A stretch of 64,000 nucleotides of DNA from Trichinella spiralis (lineage: Eukaryota > Nematoda > Enoplea > Trichinellida > Trichinellidae), in NCBI GenBank assembly GCA_000181795.3, contig CM012953.1, positions 8,142,893-8,206,892 of the forward strand, read 5' to 3'. The notes beneath the pieces are model-generated. The model was given only the letters and a program-made list of their open reading frames with translations. It did no database searches and was not told the origin of the DNA. Of this stretch, positions 13,135-35,700 are shown in pieces (position 1 is the stretch's first letter; each line of letters opens with the position of its first letter). The position numbers and the translations under genes are program-made.

Positions 13135-14220
13135 AGCATAATTATTACAATTTGAAACGTACTGTACTATGATGTATGTTTATGCTCAAATTGAATAGCT
13201 CTTTTGTTTTTTCTTTTGATAATTGCTGCATGAAATGAAATGGAATGAAAATAAACAATGTACATTACGCACATTCGAATATATTTACTACACTAGCGTT
13301 TTAGCTAATAAATAAGCAACAGATTGCAAATACAGTTTACACAGCTTTCGATTTTGTTTTTTTATAACGCAAATATACAAATTTTCTTCACTATTGAATT
13401 CACCTTCACTATTGAATTTTATGTTGCAGTTGTATTATGTAGCAAATCGTAAAAATAATTCATGAAAGCAGAGATCGTTAGCACTGCAGTTGTGATAAAA
13501 TGAAACTAATTTCCACATAGGTTATCAACTTTTGTCCCTACAGTATGATTCTTTTATGAAAAATTGAAAATAAATTAAAAAAAATTGAATTGCAATTTTG
13601 TAAATGAAAAATCAAAACTTGGAAGCAGTAAAATTTTCTTAACAATTTTGAGGCGTGAGTTTTGACAACGTTTCGCTTAATAATTTTGTCAATACAAATA
13701 TGTAATAAAAGCTATTTTCTTAACAATAAATAAATATACAACAATGAAAAATTATTATTGATGAACAATCAGTCCATTAAATAGAAAAGAATTTTTATTT
13801 GTGAAAGTTAATTAAAAAATAAAACAGAGTGATTGACAATGCACTACAGCAATGTTTGAATAAACAGTTTAAAATTCTTTAGTCATCTAGCTATGCTAGG
13901 AAGAGGTGAGCAAAATTCTTCCTTTAATCCCGAACAGAAGATGATGATTTGGTATTGTTTTTTTTAAATATCGACCCAGTGTAAAAAATTTCCCCCATTT
14001 CCTTATATTGAAATGAAAAAAGATCTCAAATGGATTTTCATGTTTTATCAAAATTCAACAACATCAGTAAATGTTGTTTTCATGCGTGAAAAACACCGAT
14101 GTCGGTGATAATGTGACGTAACAATCAAACACGAAGTTCGCATTTTCATCTGTTTAAACAACGCGATGAAATATCATTTTCCTATTTAATGCACAGCATG
14201 TGTCAGTTTGCTTTACTTTT
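13135..14220. other. Intergenic region upstream of the secreted-peptide gene
   Basis: No open frame or exon chain is supported in this 1.1 kb. The final 250 bases are slightly richer in GC and contain a TGACGTAA site, so they are the likely promoter of the small secreted-peptide gene. Confidence 0.45.
14114..14121 (+). promoter_or_regulatory. CRE/ATF-like bZIP site upstream of the secreted-peptide gene
   Basis: TGACGTAA lies about 100 bases before the first ATG of the small peptide gene. It matches the bZIP consensus of the CREB/ATF group. The position fits a proximal promoter, but a single eight-base match in AT-rich DNA is weak evidence. Confidence 0.3.
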
Positions 14221-14816
14221 ATGCATCGCAGTATGTTCAGAACTGCTTTTATCATTTTCATCGTCTGCTTCTCGGTGTTTATAGTAAGTTCAGTTTTAGC
14301 ACAAGCTCAATTCAAGAATTAAACATTCTGATACAGTAATTATTATATGATATTCGAATAACCAGTATATTAACAATCAATTCAACCTTTTACTTATAAA
14401 GTATTTGTAAAGAAAAATAACAAGTCATTCACAATATTTCATAGAATTACCTTGTTTATAAGAAGTGAAAATGAGCTGTCATCCACAGATTCAATTTCAT
14501 TTCATAAATGCAGCACATGTTTTTAAAAAATATTGTTTCAGCACTTCAAAAATTCAAGCATAATCGTTTAAAGTTTTGCATGCTGAGTTTAAATCGTATA
14601 TAAATTATTACAACAAGATTAATGAAGATTAAATTTGAAAGAAGTGAAATAATTGTTACTTACAGCATACAGTTTTGTTTTTTAATTTAGTCAGATGGTG
14701 ATGCATTGCAACGCGCTGATTCACAAGAAGATCAATCTGAATTTGAAGTTAAAGGTGGTCAATCTTCGGTAACCGTGGAAGATAGAAGAGACGAAGATTT
14801 CACAATGATGGACTGA
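14221..14816 (+). CDS. Small secreted acidic peptide precursor, two exons
   Basis: Exon 1 (14221-14283) encodes a short basic N-terminus and a strongly hydrophobic core (AFIIFIVCFSVFI), a typical signal peptide. A GTAAGT donor follows directly, and exon 2 (14691-14816), after TTTAATTTAG, continues in phase 0 to a TGA. The 62-residue product has a mature part of about 41 residues, rich in Asp, Glu, Gln and Ser, with no cysteine. A dibasic site (EDRRDE) near the end would release a short acidic DEDFTMMD-like tail if processed. I recognise no family. Two in-frame ATGs (14221 and 14233) are possible starts; either keeps the signal. The clean signal exon, phase-0 junction and open second exon support a real gene; the role could be a neuropeptide-like or secreted effector peptide (inference). 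Confidence 0.6.
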
Positions 14817-15392
14817 CGAGAACACAACACCAACCAACAATCAGCTATTTTCATTGTCAATTTCAAAATTGAAATGCAAATATGTCTTTGAATCAACTGA
14901 AGTAAATTGAAAGCAAAGAAAAAAACAGCACACGAACTTTTTGAATTTTAAACTTTCATTAAACTGTCAATTGATATGTGAAAATCAAAGCTTGAACTTA
15001 TTTGTATTGCAAATGCTTAAAAAATTTAAAACGTCAACAGTTTTTTTTGTAAAAGTTTAGAAGTATGTTACGCATTTATAATAATATAAAAATTCTTATT
15101 CCAATTCAAACTTCTTTTAGTACGACGAATAACATTGAATAGAAAAAAACTTATTCAAAATTTAAATTTATACCAATAACCAGCGTACAACAAACAATAC
15201 AAAAGCAGAACACAATTTGAAAATTACAGATTATAATTTATTGGTGCGTTGAACAAGTATAACGAGTTAAGAATACTGTAAGCGAAAAGGCAATTGGCAA
15301 TCAGGTGCGACTTTACCAACACAAAACAACAAGTCGCTTTTGCATATTCAAAGTAGAAAGAAAGTTGCAAGATGCTAGGTTGGTTGGTTGGT
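14817..15392. other. Convergent gap between peptide gene and kinase
   Basis: These 576 bases lie between the 3' ends of the secreted-peptide gene (+) and the SLK-type kinase (-). The sequence is AT-rich and should hold both 3' untranslated regions. No further gene is seen. Confidence 0.45.
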
Positions 15393-23718
<8,326 letters not shown>

Positions 23719-26700
23719 CAATGAAAAGCAATGGGAAATATTACAACAACACCGTCAACAACAGCATAAGGTCGAGCGTAAGCGGTACAATTTTACTGAA
23801 TACGCTTCCTCTTCTCTCTCTGCTTTTCTGAATTTCACAAAGAAATGTGAAAATTGGCAAAAAAAAGTTGAAAATCTGCTATCGAAGAAAATTTCCTTTC
23901 TCACTGACTAGCTTGGAAAAGTGATCAAAATATTGAAAAAATAGAAAAAACCGCTCAGTATGACGCCAGCCAGCTCAACAAATTGAATCACCAGCAACAA
24001 CGATGCTGCACGAAACGACGCCAACGGTGAATTTTTTTCTGTTCAATTCGTTGATCAGTAAAGCTAACTGCTTTTCATCAACGAGCCGTGCTAGTTAGCC
24101 ACTGTCAACAAATAGAAAAAAAATCTTCCATACATTCCACTCTAGAAAAAGTCTAATTTTAACCATCATCGAATTCAATGAAAAACTAACCCCACTCATT
24201 CATGCAACTACGCAACACAAACGTAACGAAGACACACAAACACACATCGGCAGATATTGAATTTAACAACAATTTCAAACTTATTGGCGACACTAATTTA
24301 ATTGTTGATGAAAAAAAAATTCCTATTTTGAAACAATTATTAACGCAACAATGCAAACTGAATAGTAATCGTTTGAAATTAATACTTTTTTTATTTCAGA
24401 AAAAAGTTTTCCAAATTAAATTTCCAAACAAACACTACTGATTGATTTTAATGAATGTATTTTGAAAAAAAAATTTAACAAATTCTTCAACTGTACATAT
24501 TTATAAATCACTCATATGACAAACAATCCATTGTCAAGAACATTATTGAATATTAAACAAAAAAAATTCAACTTGTAAATAAATTTTTAAATAGAAATTT
24601 GCTTGATATCAAAATACAATCTTTACCTGAATATGATAAAGAAACGATGTTTCAAATAAGGCAACACTTCACTACTCACAACCTGCGACGAAATGAGGTT
24701 TACAGTAACCTATTGAGAAGTAAATTCAAGTAACATGACAAGTTTCAAAAATGAATTTAAAAATCACAAAATTTCTGATTCTTTTTCAGAATTCTGTACA
24801 AAATAATTGCATATTTAAAATTTAATTTAAAAATAAATGTTAAACAAAAAGATAAGAAAACTTTTCTCATTTCTGTAAAACAAATTCTACAAATACAAAT
24901 TATTAAATGAAAAATGTGTTTAACTTTTAATTGAATAATTTTGAATTACTATCGTTTAAATTGTTGCAAAATATTTTGTTGAAATTAAAAAATAATTTTT
25001 TAAGTAAAATATTTCCCTAGTTATGTGTTCTTTCACGATTGTTTGGGAAAAAAAGAAATACTTTTTTTTATCGCCCTCTGTTAACCTTAAATGATTTTTT
25101 AAAAATAACTTTAGTATACAATTTTATTATAAACTTATATTTGCTGAATTACTGAATAATGGAAATTGCGGTGCAACTAAAAATATGAACACTGTATAAC
25201 ATTCTAACCTCCGGAACGTCAGTTTCAGTCTTTTTCAGCAGCAAAACTTTCAGTTATCACAAGTATTTGATTGAAAATTAGTAATTACACAAATGAAATA
25301 AATAAAACTATTTATCAATATTATATTATTTTATTTATAAAAGAATAGTTTTTCATTGGCTGACAATTTTTAGCGTATATGCAATAAAAAAGTATACGAA
25401 AGAAACATTTTTCCTCAAAGTGAAATTGAATAAAATGTTGAAAAGCTATAATATATTTCATCAAAGAATAATTTTGTATATTTTGGTAAAGCTGCTTGAT
25501 ATTCAAAAGAAATTTACCATTGTAAAATAGCCAGGCAATGTAAATAAATATTAAATTAAGCTGATCAGATGATTTGTTTAAAGGATCTGCCAAATTGAAT
25601 CAATAAGATTATCCATGAAATTGAATTGTAAAGCATGGAAATGGCTAGTATTATAATGCAATTTTAAGAATAATGCGTGCTCTGAATTTTTAACCACCAA
25701 CTGCCTGCTCAAGAAATTCTTCCCAAACCATATAACAATGTAGTAACTGATTTCCTTACGATGAAAAACAATTTGATATAGTTAATCTAATATGAAATTA
25801 AACTAAATTAAGTAACTATTTTATTGCACAAGCGAACAAATCGACAAATGGTAGAATTTCTGGCTGCAGTACAAGTTGCACTTTTCATTTCAAAAAATTT
25901 CAGAAAACCGGCGTAAGTTTGCTTATCAAAATAAATATTGAGCAACTTTAAACATAGTAAAATTTCAAAAAACTGTTCAATTAATTTCAATTAATTTATT
26001 TTAATTTAATCATAATTTAATTTTTAATTATAAAATACCAGCTCTTTTCTTTTTGCATCTTAAAATATTTTTACATTATGGAAAATTAACTAAATATGAG
26101 CATATGAATGTACATATATAAAGGAAGTTAGTTAAATGATAAGCAAGTCAATGTTGCAAAACTTAATTTCAATAATATTTTTTTCATAACTAATTCGATA
26201 AACATTTTTAGAGAATAATACATTATTTTAAATGGAATTGTTATTCACAAAATTTAAACAAAAAAATATTTATTCCGTATGAGAAAATAAGAAATTAAAA
26301 TAAAAATGAGATTTTTGTATTGTTTTAGCATAAAGTTTCTTTCAATGGATAGAAAAAAAGAACACTCTAGACATTTGGCACAACGTCGACGTAATCTTGA
26401 AAATCTTGAATATGAAAATTTATCTCGAGTACTTCCAGTTCACCAAGCCATAAGTGGCTCGTTGCTAAATAAGACAAAAATATTGCGATTAGCAGCAAAT
26501 TATTTGAAATTGAAAACATTACTTCATTCTTCTCTTCCTGAAAATGTAACCTGCATGCCAAAAAGCAGAGAAGAGAAACAGTTCGTTTATTTAAATTTCA
26601 ACTTTTGTCTTCAAAATTTTATATTAGCTAATAAAAGAATTTATAAAGCATAATAATTAGAGAACACTTTTCAAATCTATAAAGAGCAAAACATTTTAAA

Positions 26701-29700
26701 ATTACTTTGCATATTATATTCTTAAATAACATTTTTAATGCATTATTTCATTTATTATTTTGCAAAGTGTATCATTTTGAGATGAAATTCTGTAAAATTT
26801 TAAAGAGAATTACAGAAAATGTTGAAATACGCAGAAATGTATTTTTGAATAAATTTAATTCTTGAACAATTATCATTTGAAAATTTAATTATTGTTAGAT
26901 ATTCTTATATTTGTTCATCGCATAAATTTAATAAATTCATCTTTTGCATATACTGAAAAAGCAAATCTTATTTTAGGTATGATACCAAGAGAAATTCATT
27001 ATTGCCATGTGCGAAACTCCATGAAAGTGCTTTTCATGTTTTTGAACCAACTGTTAAAATTTTAGATGTAAGTCAACAAATTCTTCTACATTTTTGTGTT
27101 TAGGAATCATTCAAAAAAATATGTACATACATTCCGGAAAATATTTTAAAGTATATTTTTAAACTATTCAAATATTTCTTCCAAATAATAATTTTTAATG
27201 ATATTTTCATTAAAAAAATTTAATTTATGCATTTTTATTCCATTTCAATATATTTTAATTTATTTGTTGATCAATTTTGTTAAGTTTCATTTGTTATCCA
27301 ATATATAATTTTCAATTACAATTTGTTCATTCAAATAACGCAGTGCTTTATGTTGCATAAGCTTTTTAGAGTAAACAAGATAATAATAATAAGCAAAACA
27401 GAAATATCAAATATTTGCAGGTCATCGATGGCTTCCTTTTCTGTCTGGATGAAGCTGCTACACTGCTGTATGCTTCTGAAACTATAAGCATTGGATTTGG
27501 ACTTTCCCAGGTTTGAATAAATTTAAAAAATTTAATCGTAAAATAACAATTGCATCTCATATAAGAGCTACAATTGCGCAACCACTGTTTTACATACATA
27601 TTTTTTGAGTTTTGAAATAATTTCAATGTTATTTTTTTGTTACAGAATATTGAAAAAATAATTTAAACGTTTTGAAATTTACTTTAAACATTGAGAAAAT
27701 GGACTAAATTTCTTTTAATATAAAAATGTAAAATTGCATTAACTTTTCAGATTAATTTAATTGGAAATTCCTTCTTGGATTATTTATACACATCAGATCA
27801 TGACATATTCTGCAATTTTTTGCACCATTTGAAGAATATGGGTTCAAATATTGCTGCGCATCGCTTAACTGTTCGAATTCGCTCGAATCTTATGAAAAAA
27901 ATCAATAAATCTCAAAATGAATCCATCATCTCACATGAAGCAAGTATATTTAACTTTGAAAAGACACTATAAAAAAAGAATGCCATGCATTTTAAAAATC
28001 ATACAGTAGAAAATGTAACACAATTGCCTTTTCATAAAATTAATAATTGCAGACTGTTGAACTCAATATCGTTCCTATGCTGCGATCGGATAATTCTGAA
28101 AACTCGCAAGTTGTTGGATTTGCAGGCATTGCAATACCATTGTTATTTCAAATGCAGTTGAGTCCAAACTTGAATTCACGGTCCTTTGTTATGATGGCTG
28201 ACCTTGATCTGACCATAAGATACATGTGTGATGAGTATGTTCTTGCCATTTTTGGTGAAGAAATCAAAATTTTATTTTAGGACTAAAAAATATCTCAAAT
28301 GCTCAAACATTGCATCAAAACTTATTGGAACGACATTGTATAAAATTATCTATCCAAATGACATCTATATTGTGCGTCAGCTGCATCAAGAAAGTAATAA
28401 CTAAATTCATATCATACAGTAAAATAAGTTGATGTAATTGACTATTGGCATTTTCATTAATAAAATAATATCAATCAACTAACTAAAAGCTTAATTTCAT
28501 TAACATCATAGTTCATATAAAAATTATAGAAATCGTCACATTTTTATCTTAAATTTAAAAATTATAAATTCATTTTTCTTAGCATTTCATCGTTTTAAAT
28601 AAATCATTTTAGCTCTGCGATGCGGTGGCTCGAGAAGTGACTATTTTAATATTTTGTCGTTTCCGGATAATTCTCTTCTTACAGTCCAAGTCAATGCTGC
28701 AAAAATTAATAAATCAGATCGCTTTTACTCACAGTCTCCAGTTGTTATAGTTTTGGTATTTCTTATTGTAAATTAAACATCAAAGGCTATTTAAAATTTT
28801 TCAAACCAAACAGTGCATCTGTATAGCATAGTATGTATTCTGTTTAACATGATGCTTTTGTTCATTTATCTGTATATGAGTTATTAAAATTTCACGTTTA
28901 TCCAATTTTATAATCTTCATTATTATTATCGTTATTATAAATAATGATGTATTGAAATACTTAAAAGCAATAAATTCAGAAAGTCTTTTCAGAAATAAAA
29001 GTACACAATTAGTTTTTTTGATATTTATAACTCGTTGCAAAATGCATTAAAAATAAAGGAAAAACAATGATTTATTAATAATTGTTATCCATTTTCTGTA
29101 AGCACAACAAGCTTGAAATAATTGTTCACTCATCGCTCTATGGAAATTTCTATGGCATTTTTCATATCTCTGTATTGATGAACATTAAAATATTCTAATG
29201 AAAAAAAACAAATAAAGCTCAGCAAAATACACCATCGGCTAATAAGCTAGAGAAGATTGCATGCCAGATTCATAAATGAAAATGTTGACATAAAAAACTA
29301 AATTGAAAACCTGCAAAGGATATTTTCCGCAATCCATATTTTCAATGCAATGTACATGGCTTCTCAAGTGTTAATGGAAAAGTTTGTTCACTAAAATGAG
29401 GTTTCATAATTTGATGCAAAATTATTGGATTCATATTTTTACAAGCTAGCTGTAATAATATTTTTGTTCTAAATAAGCAATTTCACATATTTGCTAAGCA
29501 ATAGTTGAGACATAATCTAAGTGAACAACAGTTTCATTGCGCGCTAATATATTTATTTAAAAGAAATTCGATACTGTTTGCATATTCAACAGGAAATGAA
29601 ACAAAATTGTTTTCCCATTTTAAATATCCATGTAATTCATATGAACTATTGATTTTTTGCAATATGCTTGACAGTATTTTTAATAAAATCTTGAAAAAAG

Positions 29701-32700
29701 AACTGTTCAAAGAACTTTATCATGCTAATTTTTACGTTTGTCACATGAACAAAAAACTCCATGACAAGAGTAACTCAAATTTTACACTAGATTACAAATG
29801 CTTTCAACATTATTTTATTGCTTATCTACAAATAATTTAAATTAAACTTTGAAAAAGCATTCTGTAAGTTTTCAATTTTATTTCTTATCACTGTATTAGT
29901 TTGCTCTACATGAAAAAAAAACAAATGATAAATTTGTAATAATGTTTCCCAATTGAGCTAAATTGAAAATAATATAAGAAATACAAAATTTTGTGAATAC
30001 TTTGGAAAGATAGCCAGTTGAAATGCTTAATATCATCTTCAATAACTTCAAAAATAAAAACAAAAATCAACTCTTAAACTACAGAACAAGCATTATTTTT
30101 GGTGTTAGTTAATTCTGTTAAATTAAAAAAAGAATTTGCATTTCGTGTTGTAGTTTGTTTACTGCTAATTTTAAAATTGATTTCCTTGCTGTATATCTAA
30201 GGGCGTTTCTATCTGCAGCGGTTTGTAAAATATTAATCAGCAGAAGCAAATTTCATGCAACTCAAATAAAATATTGATGCTGCAAGTATTGTAAACTGAA
30301 TTAATTTACTGAATTGTAAAATCCCTTGTAAAATTAATTATTCATACATGATAATTACTATTGTTGGCTGTTTTGTTTTGCACAAGTTGTAATCTTTATG
30401 TATTGCAATGTAAATTGAAGAGTTGAAGGCGAAGATAATGATGATCATTTAATTTATTTTTATAATTAATTATTATTCCATTTACTTATTTTCAATATCA
30501 AGCAAGGTTGTAGCACGCAAGGCAGTTTTCTAATTTGCATGCATGACTGACGTTGTATTTGGACACGCAAAGATGAATAAGAAAATTATCTGCACTGCTA
30601 AAATTTTGTAATTCACCATCAACTTGTTTTTCTTACACACCACTATGCTATTATTAATCTGTATAAATTATTTTTAAAAAATGTTAAATTAATCTCAAAA
30701 AAGATTTTCAATGCAGTAAAAGAAGCTATATATATTTGGTTATTTGACGATCATTATCAAGCTATTTGATGAAGATGCAATTCTGATTTCATCAAAAATT
30801 TCTCAGCTACACTGATTTTATATTTGCATCTGCAAATATAACTATCAAATTTATTGGCAAGTGTTTCGAATTGTACATGCGCAATGTAAAGTTAATACTG
30901 CTGCCCAGAATAGTGACCATGCGTAATGCATAACTTAATTTAAATAAGTAACCATTATAAATATATACAGACACTGCAGTTTTTGTATCTTTGCTAAATT
31001 AAGAGCAATGAGATTTTATTACCGCTACTAAAGTTGCTTTCATCATGAGAGGACTTTTTCAATTCATTTTAAACTGCATTACTATTTATTCATCTGCATA
31101 ACATATAGTGATCAAATGTAGAAGATTATGTCCGGTTTCATTAAGTAAATTCCTCATGTTAATTAATTGAATGCTATTTGAATGTCTGTGAATATAATTT
31201 TGAAGCAGTTTCTATTCTATTATTTCTCACTATTTTTCAAAATAAAAATAGCATATTCAGCATTCATTATGGACATGCTTGATTCATGACTCTGTTCATC
31301 TTGCTCTACAGCATTTGATTTGAGTTGATTTGATTGTATTGCTTCCTTTTGTTCAGTTTTGTATATAAATCACATTCACAACATTGCATTTTCAGCTTCT
31401 TGTTTGCAAATTTATTATGCTACATTTTCTTTTTTCTGGAAGCAAGCAAATTTTGAAAAATCAATATGTACATTCAGATTGTATGAAAAATAGCAATGCT
31501 TTAAATTTGACGTATAATAGGATCATTTTAACAATGGGAAATTTTTTTACAATTTGTATCTTTCAAAATTTTATAATTGCAATTTTGAGACTTATGAAAT
31601 CAAGCAGTCAGATTGATCCGACTCTTTAACGTATTGCTTGAAAAGGGATCTGCGTCGTCGTACCTTGAGGCTTGCATGGCGGGTGATGTTGAACTTGGCT
31701 AACATCGCGACGACCACTACTTCGCTTGATTTGTCATTTGCATTTTCCAGACGATTCTGATGACGACGAGAGTTCGGCTGATGAGATCCATTTGCATCGG
31801 CGTTATTAAAATTATCCTGTCTTGAATTGCGTCTTGAATTCAAAATTGGAGATTCAAAAAAGAAACTTGCCGACGATGTTTTCACTTTGCTCAGTCGTAA
31901 TAATTGACGAAAAATTTCCAATATATTTTCACCCGTTTTTGCCGACGTCTCCAAATATGGAGTGTAGCGTTTCACGACTGAGATTCCAAGCCACTTGTTC
32001 ACCATTTCACGATCAACCTGTTAACAATTAACATTTTTATTAAACGCTTTTTTCAAATTTGCATTCTTCAGATTCTCTTGCCAAATATCCTATTTCAATT
32101 ATAAAAAATACACTAATAAACAAAATATAATTTTTAAATATTCATTTCAATCAACTATTAAACAATACTTTATTCAATAATATAAGATATTTTCATTCTT
32201 TTAACTGATATGTTTATTTTTTATTCATAACTAACATAATGGTAAAAATATTATAAAAATTTTATTGAATTCTTATATAAGATTATATATTTTTCTTTAA
32301 GATAAGTATATTTAAGCAGTTTTTAATTGGATAATTGACATTAAAAACAACTTTGTCTTAAATAAAGAGCAAAACTTTTGTTTCTATAAACATTTTATTC
32401 TAAATGTTAAATAAAACAATATGATAAAACATTTTTCAAATAAAAGTACTTACTTTTATTTCTGGAATATCAACTTTATTTCCTACCAAAATTATTGGTA
32501 TTGTATCAATATCTTTTCTTCTTTCTGCAGCTTCTTTCATTAATTCTTTTACCTTAAATAGAAATCATATCAATGTTCTCTGATAAAATCATAAATTATT
32601 GCTCACAAGAAAAGTTTATCTCAGAAAATTCTCTTTTTAACATATAACAACGTTTTTATTTTATAATTAAATCTATAAAAAGTTATTAAAGAATGAATAT

Positions 32701-35700
32701 TTATTCACAAAAATTACATTACGTATGTAGTTCATTTTATTTATTGGATTAATTATTTTAAAATGAACTGCAAAATGAATAAAGAAAAAAGATAAGGAAA
32801 AAATATACCTGAAGAAAAGAATTCAAACTGTCTAACGAAAATACAAATATCAGCGCTTCAGCTGTGGCTAATCTCAAGCGTCGCATATCTGGATAGCTAA
32901 TGTTGGTGTCGTATATGTCGACCATTATTGTCTGTCCTGCGACGTTGAAATCACGTGAAAATATATCTTCGACGGTTTCACGGTATGTTTCAGAAAATGA
33001 ATTTGCAATAAACTTTTTAATAATTGAAGTTTTTCCAACAAAATTTGCACCCAATACAAGAATTTTAGAGCGATATTCACTGTTCACTTCGTCCATGGGA
33101 ACAATTTCTGTAACTGAAATTATTAAAACTGCTTTATATGTTAAAGCATCATTTAAAAGAAGCATAAGCAAATAAATAAAATAAATAAATTCAAAAAGTA
33201 ATAATTCTAGTCAAAATATCACTTTCAAACTAAAATAATTAAAATAGAATTATGAAACTCACTTCAGTTGACTATCAACGTTTGTGACCAATTTCAGAGT
33301 TCAATAATTTTGAAATAAATTGCCTGCAAAATAGAGAGAAAGTATAGAGATGAAGATGTTTTAATTAAGAAGTGTCAATAATAATTTTTGAAATATGAAA
33401 AAATTTTGTTTCTTAAATTCAACTGAACACTTAAGTGTTACAAAGCAGAAAGAATATCACTTGAACAAAACTGAAAAAAGCAATGCTTAAGGAATAAGAT
33501 AAACAGCTTGTATAAAATAAAATTTTTTTTAATCAAGAGAACTTCAGTAACAAGAAATTTTAATAAAAACAAACGTAGTGGACAGTTTTAATTAATAATT
33601 TTTGATGCTAGTGAATAACAATAGAATCAATAAATATTTTTATCTTTGAAAGTAATTAACTTTTGATGCAAGCAGTCTTGCATATATAGCTTCGATAAAG
33701 CACGTGTTGTTTATCTAAGCAGATGCAAAAAATATGCTTTCCTTTAAGAATTAAAGTAAACTTTGATTCAAGATTACTTTGAAATCGTCATAAACATGCT
33801 ATGAATGAATGAATGAATGAATGAATGAAAGGAGGAATCAATAATCACGCATGCACAGAATTTTGTAGCATTTGAAGGGAAGCAAATTTTACACGTCTGT
33901 TTATTAAAATTGTACAATACAATATTGCACTTAGCGTTATGTAACATCCATTCAGTTAAAAGCAAAATTGAATAATTCAGAAAATATCATTGCAAATTTT
34001 TCTTTTATCAATAAAATGTCACATCACTTTGCTTGCAATGCTTAAAGCTCAGTAAAACACTGAAAAAAAGTTTAAAATAGGATCCTCTTTGATTAATAAA
34101 AATGATATGATGAAATCAAATGGAAATACTAAAATTGATGATGACTGAAGCATTAACTTTTGCGATTCGTAGTAATTCCTATAATATTATACAGATGAAA
34201 TACAGTAATTTAAAATTAATACAGTGAAAGAAATTATTGTTTTTTTAGATGAACGCTTTATACAAATTACGCATAAATCTCATCAAATGCATGCCATAAA
34301 TCATCATGGGAAACAGATCGTGCATTTTCTGCTTACACAAATTAAGTGTACGAAAGTAGCTACCGTGTAATTAGGCAAGTCACTAAAAATTTAAAAAATA
34401 CATAATAATGCAATGACCAATCTATAAAAACAAAAACGGCAATACAGATATATAAGTTCTGAAAATGTTTGATAACAATTGCATGAATTAGGAGTGAAAA
34501 AAAATTATTTCTTACTTAAGTTTTGACAAATGATGGCTTAAAATGGGATGGATGTTGTTATTTAATGAAGTTACATGACATGATAATCGCTGTACTGCTA
34601 AAACTGCTGCTTATTTAATGTTTATGCTTAATCCGTCAAACGTGTACCAAGAACTGATTGATTTCTTAGAGTTAAATTTCAATTATCTTGTAGTAAACAA
34701 CGCAGCCATGAACACTCGGTGTGAACAGTCCGGGTAAATAATAAAAGTAATTAAACGGTTTTACTCTGCTGTACTTTTATCATCATGCATTCAAAAATAT
34801 TATTTTGCCTAATTTTTAACAGACTGAACTGAGCACTTATATTTTATTTTAAACTGACGACAGTTTCATTTCAAATTAGCAATACTTAGCATTAAAAAAA
34901 TGGACTGTAAGTTGAAATGTGTATTTTTTCTGCAGCATTTTAAATTCTTGACAAAATATAATCAATTTAGTGTTTAGCTTATAAGCAGTGCAGCTGTTCA
35001 ATGCACTTCTGCATTCTCAGGACAAAGGATGAACTTTTGTCCAGGGGAAGATAAAAATCTAACCCATTTGCCATGTGCAAATTCAAGCATCTTGTTTAAT
35101 CCTATTTTAGGCGGTTTGAATATTTTCCCAATGTCGCCTTCTGAAAAGAATGTTGCAGAATCAATTCCCAGTTTCACAATTGCAAGCAAATCAAAAGCTA
35201 TAAATGGAATCTTAATGATAAATTATCACCAGAAATTAAACTGGTTTAAAATCAAAACTGCAATTCACATGTTTTATTATTGATAGAATTATTTAAATAA
35301 AATACTTTTTTGTAATATCAAAATTGCTAGCTGTAAAAACAAAGATTCATTTAATAGTCAACTTGAATTTGAGTTCATTTTAAGCTTAATGTGTAAATAA
35401 ATAATATATATATATATATATATGGAGGGAGAGAGAGAGGAAAAGGAAATGTAATTTAAAATTACATTTCCATTTGTAATGCTGCACAGCGTTTCACTTT
35501 TCTACTGCATGCTCATGCAGTTCCATTACGTGATGCATTATTTTTTTCGTATAGATTCATTGCTAAATAATTAACCATGCTTCCACAAATGCGTAAATTC
35601 TTTTATAATATTGCACTGGTGTTCTAATAACTTGGACTGAAAAAGACAAAAAAATTATTAAATGTAAAATGATGCATCTGAAGCAAAAAGTGATGTGCAT